A stretch of 64,000 bases of DNA from Ypsolopha sequella (taxonomy: Eukaryota; Arthropoda; Insecta; Lepidoptera; Ypsolophidae): contig CAKOHE010000005.1 of NCBI GenBank assembly GCA_934047225.1, forward strand, positions 245,763 through 309,762, in the 5' to 3' direction. Every line of letters begins with the position of its first letter. The stretch's first letter is position 1. Under the pieces are notes generated by a model, which was given only the letters and a program-made list of their open reading frames with translations, did not search any database and had not been told where the DNA came from. This document shows positions 23,147-33,497 of the stretch, one piece after another. The position numbers and the translations under genes were made by a program.

Positions 23147-23391
23147 TGTATAATTGTAAGTACACAAAACCTTACCATTTGTGTATCATAGTTTGTTAGA
23201 ATTATAGTTTAGTTAAGTTTAATACAACTAGATGGCGGTGAACCGATTTACATCGCGATATCGTTGTGTTTCTTCCAGTTTGTTGTACCAATTTTGAAGT
23301 TCGAATTAGACGCTCATTTATTCACACCTATTTTGGAGTTTGATTCTTATTGTCTATTCCATAAGGGTGCTTTTTGGGATAGCACAGTACA
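23147..23391 (+). repeat. 3' LTR of the BEL/Pao element
   Basis: 245 bp copy of 16992-17237, followed by the ACTTG target duplication. Confidence 0.95.
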
Positions 23392-23396
23392 ACTTG

Positions 23397-24189
23397 CATA
23401 TCTACTTCAGTAAATAATGTATTATTTTGACAAAATAGTATATTATTTTTGGAATCTCTTTCTAGTTAAATAGAAACGCGATTGGAGAAATTCTTCTCGA
23501 TAGAAATATTTATTGAATTGCGGTCGTTATCAACACCAATTCTCCTAGTTTGACAATTCAGAAAGACATACGGACTGCAATTATTTTTTATTACATGGGT
23601 TTAAACGGTATCTAGGACCTGGTTAAACGAAATTTTGATAGCATTTTTAGTACATTTTATATTAATAAAAAACCGACTTTTTGCTACTTTTCCACGAATC
23701 CGTCCCTCTCGCACTGAGGGTTTTTTTCGCATATGGAGTAACAAGGACGCTAAAACTTTTACATATCGCCTTAACTGGTTATAAACGGTATCAAGTAGTA
23801 AAACATATCTTTTCCACTCATCTCTAAACTGAAGCACAGATAGCTATAATACTCTGAAAACTGTATTATGTGGGTGTGTCATTCTCAAACAGCCTTTAAG
23901 CTTTTCCCGTGGAAAAGTGGGACAGATGTATGAGTGAGAGAAATAGCTATATGAAACTTGACACCGTCACATCTGCGAGCGTAAAAGCAATGCAGGGGTG
24001 TATTTGGAGTATTATTATTGGATTTTACTTTGCTTATTAAAATTAATAACTTCTCTAGATTGAGAAAACGTAGCAAGCGGTTGTAAAAAGCATATATAAA
24101 AGAACAAGGCTCAGATTTAAGACTCAAAGAATCATTATTATACAGTGTCCTTGATACAAACAGTCGAACTACCTTTCTGTTACACATTG
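23397..24189. other. Noncoding interval
   Basis: A+T-rich sequence. 23665-23730 resembles the inverted segment near 4570-4640. No gene recognised. Confidence 0.5.
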
Positions 24190-24460
24190 TATATGTATCG
24201 TCACGACATCAATACCTGAAGGGGTGTCAGACGTGTTCCGAGTGTGAACTTGTCAGAAGGGGTGTCAGAGGTGTTCCGAGTGTGAACTTGTCAGAAGGGG
24301 TGTCAGGGGTGTTTCGAGTGTGAACTTGTCAGAAGGGGTGTCAGAGGTGTTTCGAGTGTGAACTTGTCAGAACGGGTGTCAGAGGTGTTCCGAGTGTGAA
24401 CTTTTCAACTCACAATCCACACTCAGTACACCCGCGTTTCACCGACGAATATATTACGTC
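24190..24460. repeat. Repeat carrying a 38-bp minisatellite
   Basis: Between about 24214 and 24405 a 38-bp unit (AGGTGTTCCGAGTGTGAACT core) occurs about five times with a few substitutions. The flanks match the single-unit copy at 14140-14270, so the array arose by local expansion inside a dispersed repeat. Confidence 0.9.
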
Positions 24461-24511
24461 CCAACGTGATGGGTGGTGAGCTCTATCGCCGTACTTCGGG
24501 CACAAATCCGA

Positions 24512-24680
24512 CCGGTGGGTCTACCGCGTAATTCTCATTTACATCAACATCAACTTGAGATTGAAATTTGACGTGCGTGCGAGGACGCCCGCCTAACATG
24601 CCATCTCTTTTGCACGCGTTCAATTTCGCATGCATTTGCTTGAAGTTGATACAAATGAGAATTACGCGGTAGAGCCCCGG
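24512..24680. mobile_element. Fold-back MITE, copy 1 (diverged)
   Basis: Ends GGGTCTACCGCGTAATTCTC and GAGAATTACGCGGTAGAGCC are inverted. The left arm then reads ACATCAACATCAACTTGAGA. A loop with GCCCGCCTAACATGCC separates the arms. Two more copies lie at 51640-51778 and 61945-62107. Its right end merges directly with the tRNA-like SINE at 24680. Confidence 0.85.
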
Positions 24681-24742
24681 GGATCGAACCTGGAACCTCA
24701 AAATTGCTAGGCTAGCGTTCTACCCCTGAGCTACCGCTGCTT
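24676..24742 (-). repeat. tRNA-like SINE head
   Basis: On the - strand, box A-like TAGCTCAGGGGTAGAACGC is followed by box B-like GGTTCGATCCCC. It is similar to 12638-12706. The missing acceptor stem pairing and unclear anticodon loop argue against a functional tRNA. Confidence 0.65.
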
Positions 24743-25739
24743 ACAACCAACGTATGGTAAAAATCTAAATCCTATAAACCAGAGTGTTGAGTGATCTTTC
24801 TGATTAATAAATTTTACTTTTTTTGTACGTAAGTGTCAAGTTGGTACCTCATAACTGCAACTGGAATAATTTATCATAATCTTTTTAGGGTTTAGTACCC
24901 TGTCAATCCAAAAACCCTTTTTCTAAACCTATAAGTTTGTACGGAACCCTCGGTTTGTGGTTCCGACTCGCACTTGGTACTTACTTTAGGTAGGTTATCT
25001 CTACAAAGCCTCGATCTCCAGATATCCTTATATTTTGGTAAATAAATAATTTGAGATACAGGCATTGACTTGTAGAGCCATTTCCATAAAACGCATTACT
25101 AGTAGGTATGTTCACTTACGATTCCCCGACGTAGATAACAAAAAAAAAGCAAATCATGAACATAGTGCATACGAGACGTTATGGTTATGAATGAATGGTA
25201 CACACACACACAGCTGCGCGCGCGCGCCTGAGAGGGACTCGCCCCGAATCGTAGTTGGGAGCTTTTAGCACCGAACTCTTAAATACAGATAAAATGCAGA
25301 TAGGTAAATAAAAATTTACTCTTGGAGAGAAAATGCTGTTTAAGCTTTCTTTTAAATGACGATACAGATGGGCTGTCTCTGATATTACCAGGCAGACTAT
25401 TCCATAATCGAGTGGCTCGAATTGTAAAGGATTTATAGTAGAAGCCTGTATTACAAGAAGGTACTTGGAGGGTCCTAATCTGCAGTCATAATGTTGTGAA
25501 GTGAAACGAATTGAGCTGTAGTAAGAGATTTGCAAGATCAAGAAGCGCAATACTTTTTTGCAACACCACGTACTCGAGAGATTTGTTTTGTTAATTAAAT
25601 TAAACAATTGTTAATTTCGCGCTCGTTAAATGCCCTTTCAATTGATACTAAATAGTTCCCTTATAATTGGTTCCAATTATGAATGAAAGTTGTTTGAAGT
25701 TATTTTTTCAAAAGGTGCGATATTTTTGACGCAGAGTGT
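24743..25739. other. Noncoding interval with repeat fragments
   Basis: 25015-25145 matches 11876-12000 in inverted orientation. A CACACA/GCGCGC dinucleotide patch lies at 25200-25230. An open frame of 140 codons on the - strand (25185-25607) has no motif I recognise and may be LINE remnant. Confidence 0.45.
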
Positions 25740-26120
25740 ATATACAAATACAAATACAAATACAAATAATTTATTATCCTCATAAAAAATGCAGCATCAA
25801 TAATGAAGTATTAAATTTACCCTGAACTGAGAAAAAAAACCCGCCTCTCAGGGTAAAAGTCCACATAAAATAAATATAATTGAAATTTTGATACATCGGC
25901 AATCATAAACCTAAATAACATGACATTTTAAATTGAGAAATTTACATTTACATGCACAACATTATATATTAACAACTAAAACTAAAACTAAACATGCATT
26001 ATTTAAATTTTTATGCATCTGATAACACAAAGTAGAATTAAAAATTAAGATTTAGAAATTTGAAATTTATATTGATAAGTAATTAACAGTAATTTCAATA
26101 TTCACATCATGACTATATGA
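25740..26120 (-). mobile_element. LINE-type 3' fragment, copy 1
   Basis: About 380 bp nearly identical to the reverse complement of 60235-60640. One end is a repeated TACAAA tail, followed by an ACCCTGAACTGAG hairpin-like segment. The hexamer tail suggests a target-primed retroposon end; in that reading the element points to the - strand here. No reverse transcriptase sequence is present. Confidence 0.75.
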
Positions 26121-26399
26121 AGCCACGGTCACTCATTGACATGGTTGTTCTTCATGAAAGAGTCGTGTGACTTATGGGAAAAATTACTGGGGGGATAATA
26201 TGACATTTGACAGCTTTGACATTCAGTTTCTGACATTTGACAGCTGAAAGTTTGACATTAATGAAATGTGATCAGTGACCCCAAAAACTCCCAGAAAGCG
26301 AGATTTTTAAATATAAAAACACGTCTAAATCGCTTGTTTTCTGAACGTTCCGGTCCCGCCAAAAAGGCAGACTTGTAAAATGAGAGCATTGAAGTAGCC

Positions 26400-26605
26400 C
26401 CTCTATTCTGTATCTTTGGTTGCCAACTGGACTGGGTGCCTGTCATCAAAAACATAGTTTAAAATTTCGGTATTTTACTATTTAAGGACTGTATCGTCAC
26501 TTCAAGTGCGAACATATCTTTAGACAATCGGAATTCGACAGTATATCTATGTTTTTGATGATAGACACCTAGTCCAGATGGCAACTAAAGATACATAAAA
26601 GAGTC
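26400..26605. mobile_element. Diverged single unit of the palindrome-forming MITE
   Basis: Shares ACTGGACTGGGTG, ATCATCAAAAACATA, GTCACTTCAAGTGCGAACAT and GGCAACTAAAGATACA motifs with the arms at 3762-4228. The two ends are imperfect inverted repeats of each other, confirming the element's natural unit length of about 200-220 bp. Confidence 0.85.
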
Positions 26606-26664
26606 GCTGGACAGATTTCGCCTTAATTTACATTGAATAAATAAAAAAAAAATGTTTCTTTCAG

Positions 26665-26746
26665 TGATCTGACGACGGAAGACAGCATAGAGCCACCGTA
26701 TGACATTCTACTTGACATAATCAAGGACGTAGGATTTATTATTTTG
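26665..26746 (+). CDS. Unassigned internal exon
   Basis: 82 bp between a strong acceptor (TTTCTTTCAG) and a consensus donor (TTG|GTAAGT). The only uninterrupted frame reads DLTTEDSIEPPYDILLDIIK and then DVGFIIL. The low-gap, conserved-looking composition and good splice sites argue for a real exon. Entering phase is 2 and leaving phase is 0. It does not match the LPCAT or TMTC segments I know. The next recognised + strand exon (53066) enters in phase 2, so it cannot be spliced directly to it. It could belong to an unrecognised gene or to an upstream LPCAT exon with others missing. Confidence 0.55.
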
Positions 26747-27294
26747 GTAAGTTAACCTTTTGTACTATGAAACACTTGTCGCATTTAACACCACGCATCG
26801 CCCGCAGCGATTAACTGTGCAACGGGTTGCGGCGATGGATGTGTGATAAACGACCATTTTTTAACTGTCAAAATGACAGATCATATAGAGCTACAAACTT
26901 ATCTGTTCCAGTGGGCCAAAGTAAAATAGCTTCTATATTCACTGTGTGACAGTCTTCGCCACCGCAACAGATAAGTTTGTTACATACTCCGTAAGGAACG
27001 CATTTCCACTACATTCACTATACTTTGATGTTTATCTTGCCATACCCAACATTAACTTCCGTAAAACATAGCTTGATTAGAATGGCAGCTGTAAGGATTA
27101 CCAACGCCACAACTTTATACCAGCGGCTAAAAACGAACTATTTTTAACAAACGCTTTTCTGTGCAAAAAAAATATATAAATATAAGAGTTATATGAGTGT
27201 AGAAATAAAAAAGTTAAGTATATAAAGGTGTGTAATATGTTAATCTGTTGTTATTTAAGACATAAAAATTGAAATATATTTACTGACACACTAA

Positions 27295-27521
27295 GCCCCG
27301 GTTTCTGAAAGGCCAATCAAAGTTAACAGTAGATTAAAAAAACTTTAACCGCAAATAACGGTGAAAATAAAGCATTTATGAAGTCTGAATAGTGATGAAT
27401 CAATAATTAACTTGGTTAATTTTTGATTTCAATGTAAAATTCCCCTTTTTTCTGGCTTAATCCGCAGGTAATTATTTTTTAATCTACTGTGAACATTGAT
27501 TGGCCTTTCAGAAACCGGGGG
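27295..27521. mobile_element. Harbinger-like MITE
   Basis: 227 bp with inverted ends CCCCGGTTTCTGAAAGGCCA / TGGCCTTTCAGAAACCGGGG, continuing imperfectly for about 45 bp. A TAA trinucleotide flanks both sides (27292-27294 and 27522-27524), the target length of PIF/Harbinger elements. No coding capacity. Confidence 0.88.
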
Positions 27522-27524
27522 TAA

Positions 27525-29328
27525 GTGTATCAATATAAGTTCTCAACAAATCTTTAAATTATCATTTTCTGATATCAAGAATTTTTCGAGAAAAAACAAA
27601 ACTCTTTTATGATTAATTTGTTGTCCCTATGTTTGTCTGTTTGTCCGTTTGTCTAGGCAATTTTTCTGGGCAAAATCAATAAATGCCAATATTTACGCCC
27701 TGTAAAACATACATATTATAACGTTTTATGGCCTTTTATTTAACTTTTTCATACAAATTTTCTCCTTATGAAAATATAGAGATCAACACTTGACATAATA
27801 TTTTGCATTTGAAAGAAAGCACAGAAAGGAACTGTAGAACAAACAATGTAAAAGAAATAAAAACCATATCGTTCTATTCTAAAGGTATTAATAATCTACT
27901 GTTTGTTCAATGTGGCGATAGCTTTGTTTATTATAATTTTTTTCCTTGTTAGTAAGATAACAAATATTTTCATACAAGGTTGTCCGCTTAAGGGTTATTT
28001 CTCCGAATTTGTAACAAAATATTAAGGCTAGACGGTAAAACTTACGCGCGCGAGATTTGGATTCTTACAATTGTTGTAGCTGTTTCGGTCATTCGCGGCC
28101 GGCACGAGCGCGCCCTCCCCCCGCGCCCCGCTCCCTGCTCCGCACTTGTTCATTTTGTACTCACAGCTTACTCTTAGATCCAGATCAGGACATCCTTTCG
28201 TACTTTCGTTTTTAGTGCCTTTGGTTATTTAATTCAAAAGAAACAACATGCAAAATAAAAAATGAATGATCTCCTGTTCCTGTTTATCTAACGAACACAA
28301 TATAATAGTATGTTAAATATTTTTGACGATTGCTGTGTTATATGAGTAACTAAATGGATATTTACTGTGAAATACAATACATATTTATACTAACCTGTTA
28401 AGTTTATAACCCTTTTTTACATCTTTTTTTTCGTTTTGCTGATAAACGTACCTTTCCTTTTTTTACCTCGTCGATATAATCATCTGAAATGTATAGTAAT
28501 AAAATTAAGTACCAGTATTGTTTATCCGAATTTTACTTATGTTTTCTTAGTTTACTGTTTTGTATATGATCTTTTGATTAAACAGAAAAAATCTCTCAGA
28601 AGCGGCAGCATAAATATTTTAACTCCTGTATAGGGTCAAATTATAATGTGTCCTTATGTAAATTTAATATTTAAATTTTTCGTTTATTATTATATTTAAT
28701 AATCCTATACTTCTGATTATAATTTTAATAACTTTTTTTTTAAAGTTTAATAAAAAAACGGATAAACTTATCAGATAAACGATATAATATATAAATATCA
28801 AATAACTTTGCAGATAAACGAAAGTCTGCTTTTGAACTTTGCCGATCATCCTTAATAGATAGTTATTAAATTTAGCCCCAGTAGTAGTTATCTGAATATT
28901 ACCTTTATTTCCGCAGTTCACTTTTTTATGTGATCTATTAGTTTCATAGAATAATCTCTCAGAATAAAAAGGGACTACATAATTATTTTTACTCCTGTAT
29001 AGGATCAAATTATTTTGCAAACCTAAAACAGACATAGGTACTAATCGTCGTTATGAACAGTTTTTGTAATAGAGGCTGAAATGAAATACTTTTTAGGGTT
29101 CTGTGCCTCAGAATGAAAAAGACGGAACCCTTATAGGATCACTTTGTTGTCTATCTGTCTGTTATTTTCTCGCTGTCTGTCATCATGCGGAGCTTTTTGC
29201 ATTTTACATAATATGCCTCTATTAGCTTTTTATTTAGAATTACACAATATAACTTTAAATATATACAACAAATAAAAGAAAATTTTAAACTTGAAATATA
29301 TTTCGGCCCTTAGTGCCGTCATCAGTCA
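27525..29328. other. Noncoding interval
   Basis: A G+C-rich island at 28040-28145 may be a - strand first exon and promoter (see findings). 28480-28645 and 28848-29015 are diverged direct duplicates sharing AATCTCTCAGAA and TTTTAACTCCTGTATAGG-like motifs. The remainder is A+T-rich with no gene recognised. Confidence 0.5.
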
Positions 29329-29550
29329 AGTATTAAAAAAATTACAAATATACCATAGTAATAAAAAATTAAAAGTAAAAAAACAATTTTTTTTTTAATT
29401 AACCTATATGCTCTTATGTATTATGATTTAAAATGTTCTTGTACTCGTCCACAAATTCTTATATCAAATAATAAAAGTTTGTGGACAAGTACAAATATTG
29501 TCTTTTTTATTTTTTATTACTATGGTATATTTGTAATTTTTTTAATACTT
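29329..29550. mobile_element. Fold-back MITE
   Basis: The arms AATACCATAGTA-type sequence near 29330-29385 and its inverse near 29500-29550 (ACTATGGTATATTTGTAATT) pair for about 45 bp. Further in, TTGTACTCGTCCACAAA pairs with TTTGTGGACAAGTACAA. Noncoding. Confidence 0.85.
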
Positions 29551-29559
29551 TTCAGGTAG

Positions 29560-29733
29560 ATCTCGTCGAGCCCTGATATTTATGATAATAAATGAAACGT
29601 CATTGTCCAGCTAGTGACCAGAGGGAACTACTTTTATTGAATAGACAATCAATCATGTTTTAGATAGTTACATAGAACCGTCCATAGATGGCGCTATGGG
29701 TTACATTTTGATATTAAATTAACACCCCCACTA
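29560..29733 (-). repeat. Probable copia 3' LTR fragment
   Basis: On the - strand, a purine-rich AGTGGGGGTG tract (29728-29737) lies downstream of the copia stop, as a polypurine tract would. It is followed by TGTTAATTTAATATC, consistent with an LTR start. The outer end is not clear, and no second LTR was found because the 5' part of the element is missing. Confidence 0.5.
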
Positions 29734-29765
29734 TATCAAAACATGCAACAAACATCACCCTAAAC

Positions 29766-30153
29766 CAGGGGTCGGCAACCGGCGGCCCGCGGGCCGCTTG
29801 CGGCCCGTGAACCACTTCGGTGCGGCCCTCAAGGTTCCCAATCGCTGCATGATAACTGTGTTTGGTTGTACATATTTGTGTGAGCAGACATTTTCAATTC
29901 TGAACTAACGAAAAAGCAAGCATTGTTCTCAGTTAACGGATGCACATTTAGACCTAATACTGCGCATTTCCACGACTAAAATGCAAGTCAAATGCAGCCG
30001 CTAAAATCGCATTAGATTTTAGTAATAAATTGTGTTTTAAACTACAATAAATATGATATGAAATTGACCAATGCGTTATTTATTATATGCGGCCCCCGCT
30101 GGTCCTCTGGTAACATTTGTGGCCCTCCTATGTCATAAGGTTGCCGACCCCTG
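29766..30153. mobile_element. hAT-type MITE inserted at the copia stop codon
   Basis: 388 bp with 15-bp inverted ends CAGGGGTCGGCAACC / GGTTGCCGACCCCTG and a perfect 8-bp target duplication CCCTAAAC at 29758-29765 and 30154-30161. It contains G+C-rich CGGCCCGCGGGCCGC-type sequence near its left end and has no transposase frame. Confidence 0.95.
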
Positions 30154-30155
30154 CC

Positions 30156-30917
30156 CTAAACTATAACAATACCCAATCCTTCCAAGAAAGTATAATGTTT
30201 CACTGCACACAGACTTTTTGTCAACAAATCAGCTGGCATATTAGCTGTAGGCATAAAAATTATATTTATAATTTTGTTAGCTATACATTCTCTACAAAAA
30301 TGATACCTCACATCAATATGCTTTGATCTTTTATGAAAAATTGGATTAACTGACAGCTTCTGTGCACTCTGACTGTCATTAAACAAAGATATTGTGTACA
30401 TTTCATTTGTAATTTCATATTGCAGGTTTCTGATATAAATTGCTTCCTTACAAGCGTCAGTAATACCCATGTATTCTGCCTCAGTGCTAGATAGAGCCAC
30501 TGTTTTCTGCTTCTTACATTCCCAAGAAATTACACAACCCGATAGAACAAAACAAAAACCAGTATATGATCTTCGATCTAAACTGTTGCTGGCCCAGTCA
30601 GCATCAACATAACCTTTTATTTCAGTACAACCCTCTTTAGAATACTTCAAACCAAAATTCTTAGTCTTTTTTAAATACTTAAGTACCCTTTTTGCATATA
30701 ACCAGTGTTCATCGTTATGACAGTTATTAAATTGACTCAAATATCCAACAGAATAAGCAATATCAGGCCTAGTCAGCACTGCCAAATACATCAGGCTACC
30801 TATTAGTTGCTGGTATGGCACTTGATGTGTAATATTCTGACCTTTAACCAAGTTCAATTTACTCTCCATTGGAGTGTCTACAGTTTTACAATCTGTCATA
30901 CTGAATTTGCATAACAA
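30156..30917 (-). pseudogene. Ty1/copia polyprotein C-terminal fragment (RT end and RNase H)
   Basis: 253 codons on the - strand, stop at 30156-30158. Recognisable copia blocks are LIGSLMYLAVLTRPDIAYSV (end of reverse transcriptase), YVDADWASNSLDRRSYTGF and VALSSTEAEYMGITDACKEA (RNase H), and KHIDVRYHFCRE near the C-terminus. The frame is open to its natural end but the upstream gag, integrase and most of reverse transcriptase are gone; the boundary near 30960-31000 includes a G run. It is a 5'-truncated, non-autonomous remnant. The stop codon lies inside the target duplication of the adjacent MITE. Confidence 0.93.
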
Positions 30918-31217
30918 CTGATCAATATAGTCTTCTTGACTTAAAGTTACAATTACAATGGAGATACGGGCCGTTACGGGGGGGGGGGGGGGCTAGGCCT
31001 CGGCGAGACCTTTTCTTAGACACTTGACATTTAAACATTTAAACGTTTTGACATTTAAAAAAAAAATAAAATACTTTTTTGACACCCTATGGACCGACCC
31101 CTAGGGATGTACCACCTTCCGTTCCGAAGATATGGCCAAAACAATTTTTTTTCGGTACATCCTTTAAAAAAAAAGGCAATTTTTCCCATCCCTAGTGATC
31201 GAGGACATCCCGAGGAA

Positions 31218-31296
31218 CTGCGCACGCTCGCGCTTCGCGCTCGCGTGCTTATTCCGGCGAACTTCGCCCGCTCGCGCTTCGCGTTCGCGGGCTCGT
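31218..31296. repeat. Two G+C-rich hairpins
   Basis: GCACGCTCGCGCTTCGCGCT continuing to CGCGTGC is an almost perfect palindrome, followed about 25 bp later by a related CCCGCTCGCGCTTCGCGTTC continuing to GCGGG. Both stand out in A+T-rich surroundings. The rest of 30918-31810 contains no recognised gene. Confidence 0.8.
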
Positions 31297-31814
31297 TCTG
31301 TCAATAATGTCAAAAATGTAAATTTTTCCCATCCCTAGTACCCAGGTACATTTGAACAAACGTTTTTCTTATTTTAACTTCTAATCGCGATAGTTTTCCT
31401 GACAAACAATGGGGTCTCATCCTTCGCTCTGGAGGGCTTTAGCTACGTAACCCTAAAAAAAAACAGCCAGACTACAAATCGGAAACTTAATTTCTAAAGA
31501 CGTATTAAATTAATTTAAAACATAACTTTGCAGGTACAATCATCCAATACTGCGTGTTGGCCTGCGCCCTTGCACTCGAGCGTCACGCCTTGCAGTCAGC
31601 CCTTCGGCGCCAGGGAGCGGCGGTGCAGGCAGGCTCTTCGATCACGTTTCTCTGAGCTAAGGGAGTCGAGTCCCTTCACGAATGCCGTTACGCTGACTTC
31701 ATGAAGAGTCTTGCTTGGGTATGTGTAATATTTGTGTCTAGAAAGTAACCGATTACGACAGCATTGAACTGAACTAATTAAACTATGCAAGACAGAATTA
31801 AGAATAATCTGGTA

Positions 31815-31872
31815 TTAGCCAACCGATTCGTTAGTTTACAAAACATTGCAAACTAACGAATCGGTTGGCTAA
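31815..31872. repeat. Perfect 23-bp inverted repeat with 12-bp loop
   Basis: Arms 31815-31837 and 31850-31872 (TTAGCCAACCGATTCGTTAG...) are exactly complementary. The hairpin sits immediately upstream of the fold-back element that follows and may be the end of another small element. Confidence 0.9.
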
Positions 31873-31883
31873 CAATTTTGTAA

Positions 31884-32530
31884 TTTTTCAATGCAAGTGC
31901 TCGTAAAGAAAGGCCCACTTTTTATGCATCAAAACCGAACAGAAAGTCGACTAATAGGGCTTTATTATTATTTTGTTTTTAATTTATTTTCGAGAAGTTG
32001 GCTAACCTGCAACCTTTCCTGTGTACCATAAATGTTATACATTTTTTTCCACTGTTTAACTGCTCTGGATACAGTCCTTTTGAGCCAATCATTAACTTGC
32101 AAAATTGTAACAATGTAACTTTCAACTTTAATAATTATAGTAGTTTATGCTACTAGGGCGCAAAGGAATAAATTACGAGGACGATTTAAAACACGAGCGT
32201 AGCGAGTGTTTTAAACGTAACCGAGTAATTTATTGCTTTTACGCCCGTGTATCATACTACATTTTTCAATGCATAGTGTGAGGAAATGAAAACAAATATA
32301 ATCTTGTGAACTTTAAATTATAATTGGCTCAAAAGGACTGTATCCAGAGCCGTTAAACAGTGGAAAAAAAAGTGTAACGTCTATGGTACACAGGAAAGGC
32401 TGCAGGTTAGCCAACCATTGTAAACAAATTAAAAAAAAAATAATAATAAAGCCCTAGGGCAAAATAATCGACTTTTTGTTCGGTTTTGATGCATAAAAAG
32501 TGGGCCTTTACGAGCACATGCATTGAAAAA
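31884..32530. mobile_element. Fold-back repeat, full form
   Basis: Arms of about 210 bp (31884-32095 and 32323-32530) are inverted copies sharing GCATCAAAACCGAACA, CCTTTCCTGTGTACCAT and CTGGATACAGTCCTTTTGAG. The centre includes the imperfect palindrome AACACGAGCGTAGCGAGTGTT. Half-length copies occur at 61335-61727 and 62683-63057. No coding potential. Confidence 0.88.
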
Positions 32531-33205
32531 TTGTTTTCTTTGATTATATTTGTTTTATTTCCTCACACTATGCATTGAAAAACGTATATAGTATGATACA
32601 CGGGCGTAACAGCAATACATTACACACAGAGCCACAGCCTCTCTGTTCGTACCTAACAATTACCTTCGTGCTCGACATCACCATCTGCTCTGCGCACCGC
32701 GTGCGAGCACGGTAGCTAGAGCCCAGTCCCCTCTGCCACGTGCCATAAATGTCCTAAACACCTTACTGTCAACAAGGCCACAGGTCGATCTATTTGCGGA
32801 TGAGTTATTCCATATTTTCCGTGAGTGTTTAAATTTTTGCGAAAGCAAAAGTGTGAACGTTTAATTTAAGTTTTGTTTATATGTAGATTTATGTTAAAAT
32901 GTTTGTTTTTTTTTTTTTTTTCTTTGATATATACTAGATCCTAAGTAAAGAAAAAAATATATATATGTATACTTACCTACCTAATTTATACAGTGCAATG
33001 GTCTCCTGTAATGCTGCGGTTACGTTTAAAACACTCGCTACGCTAATTCCTTTTCGCCCTTGTAGCAAAACCACTATTAATTTTTTTTTGGTTGTTTAGA
33101 AAAGCATCCAAATATGTCAAAGTATTTACATTTACTCAGTACAGCGAAAATATTTGTAATGTTCAAAAATATCCCATCATTATACTTCGTTGAGATTTTT
33201 ATGTA

Positions 33206-33316
33206 CAGTGGAGACCGCATCAAGTAAGACACATTGGACTTTGTACCTATCTTATATTCTTCTCTGTAGGGCCTAATGTCCAACTGCAAGTGTATAGCTT
33301 GATGTGGTCTCCACTG
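33206..33316. mobile_element. Tc1/mariner-type MITE
   Basis: 111 bp with ends CAGTGGAGACCGCATCAAG / CTTGATGTGGTCTCCACTG (one mismatch) and TA on both sides as target duplication. It lies 180 bp upstream of the satellite array. 32531-33205 otherwise holds A+T-rich noncoding sequence. Confidence 0.92.
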
Positions 33317-33497
33317 TACCTGGACTCCTAGACCAATTTATTATTTTAGGAGCCGAAAGATGCACGACTCAATATTGCTTCTTATTTAACCTGCCACTAC
33401 GTAAGAGCTGTATTTCATGGTTTTTCATTTGTAAGAGTAATGTTTTTTTTCAAGATGTTAGTCCTTTGTTTTCATGAGTCAATAAAGTTCCCACGGG

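Larger units (their letters stand above)
16987..23396 (+). mobile_element. BEL/Pao LTR retrotransposon, nearly full length
   Basis: The element proper is 16992-23391, with a 5-bp target duplication ACTTG at 16987-16991 and 23392-23396. The LTRs are at 16992-17237 (246 bp) and 23147-23391 (245 bp). They start TGTATAATTG, end CAGTACA, and differ only by a handful of changes near their 3' ends, so insertion was recent. A purine-rich tract (AGGAGGCGGAA) abuts the 3' LTR. Gag, protease, reverse transcriptase and RNase H share one frame; integrase is in another. Confidence 0.95.
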
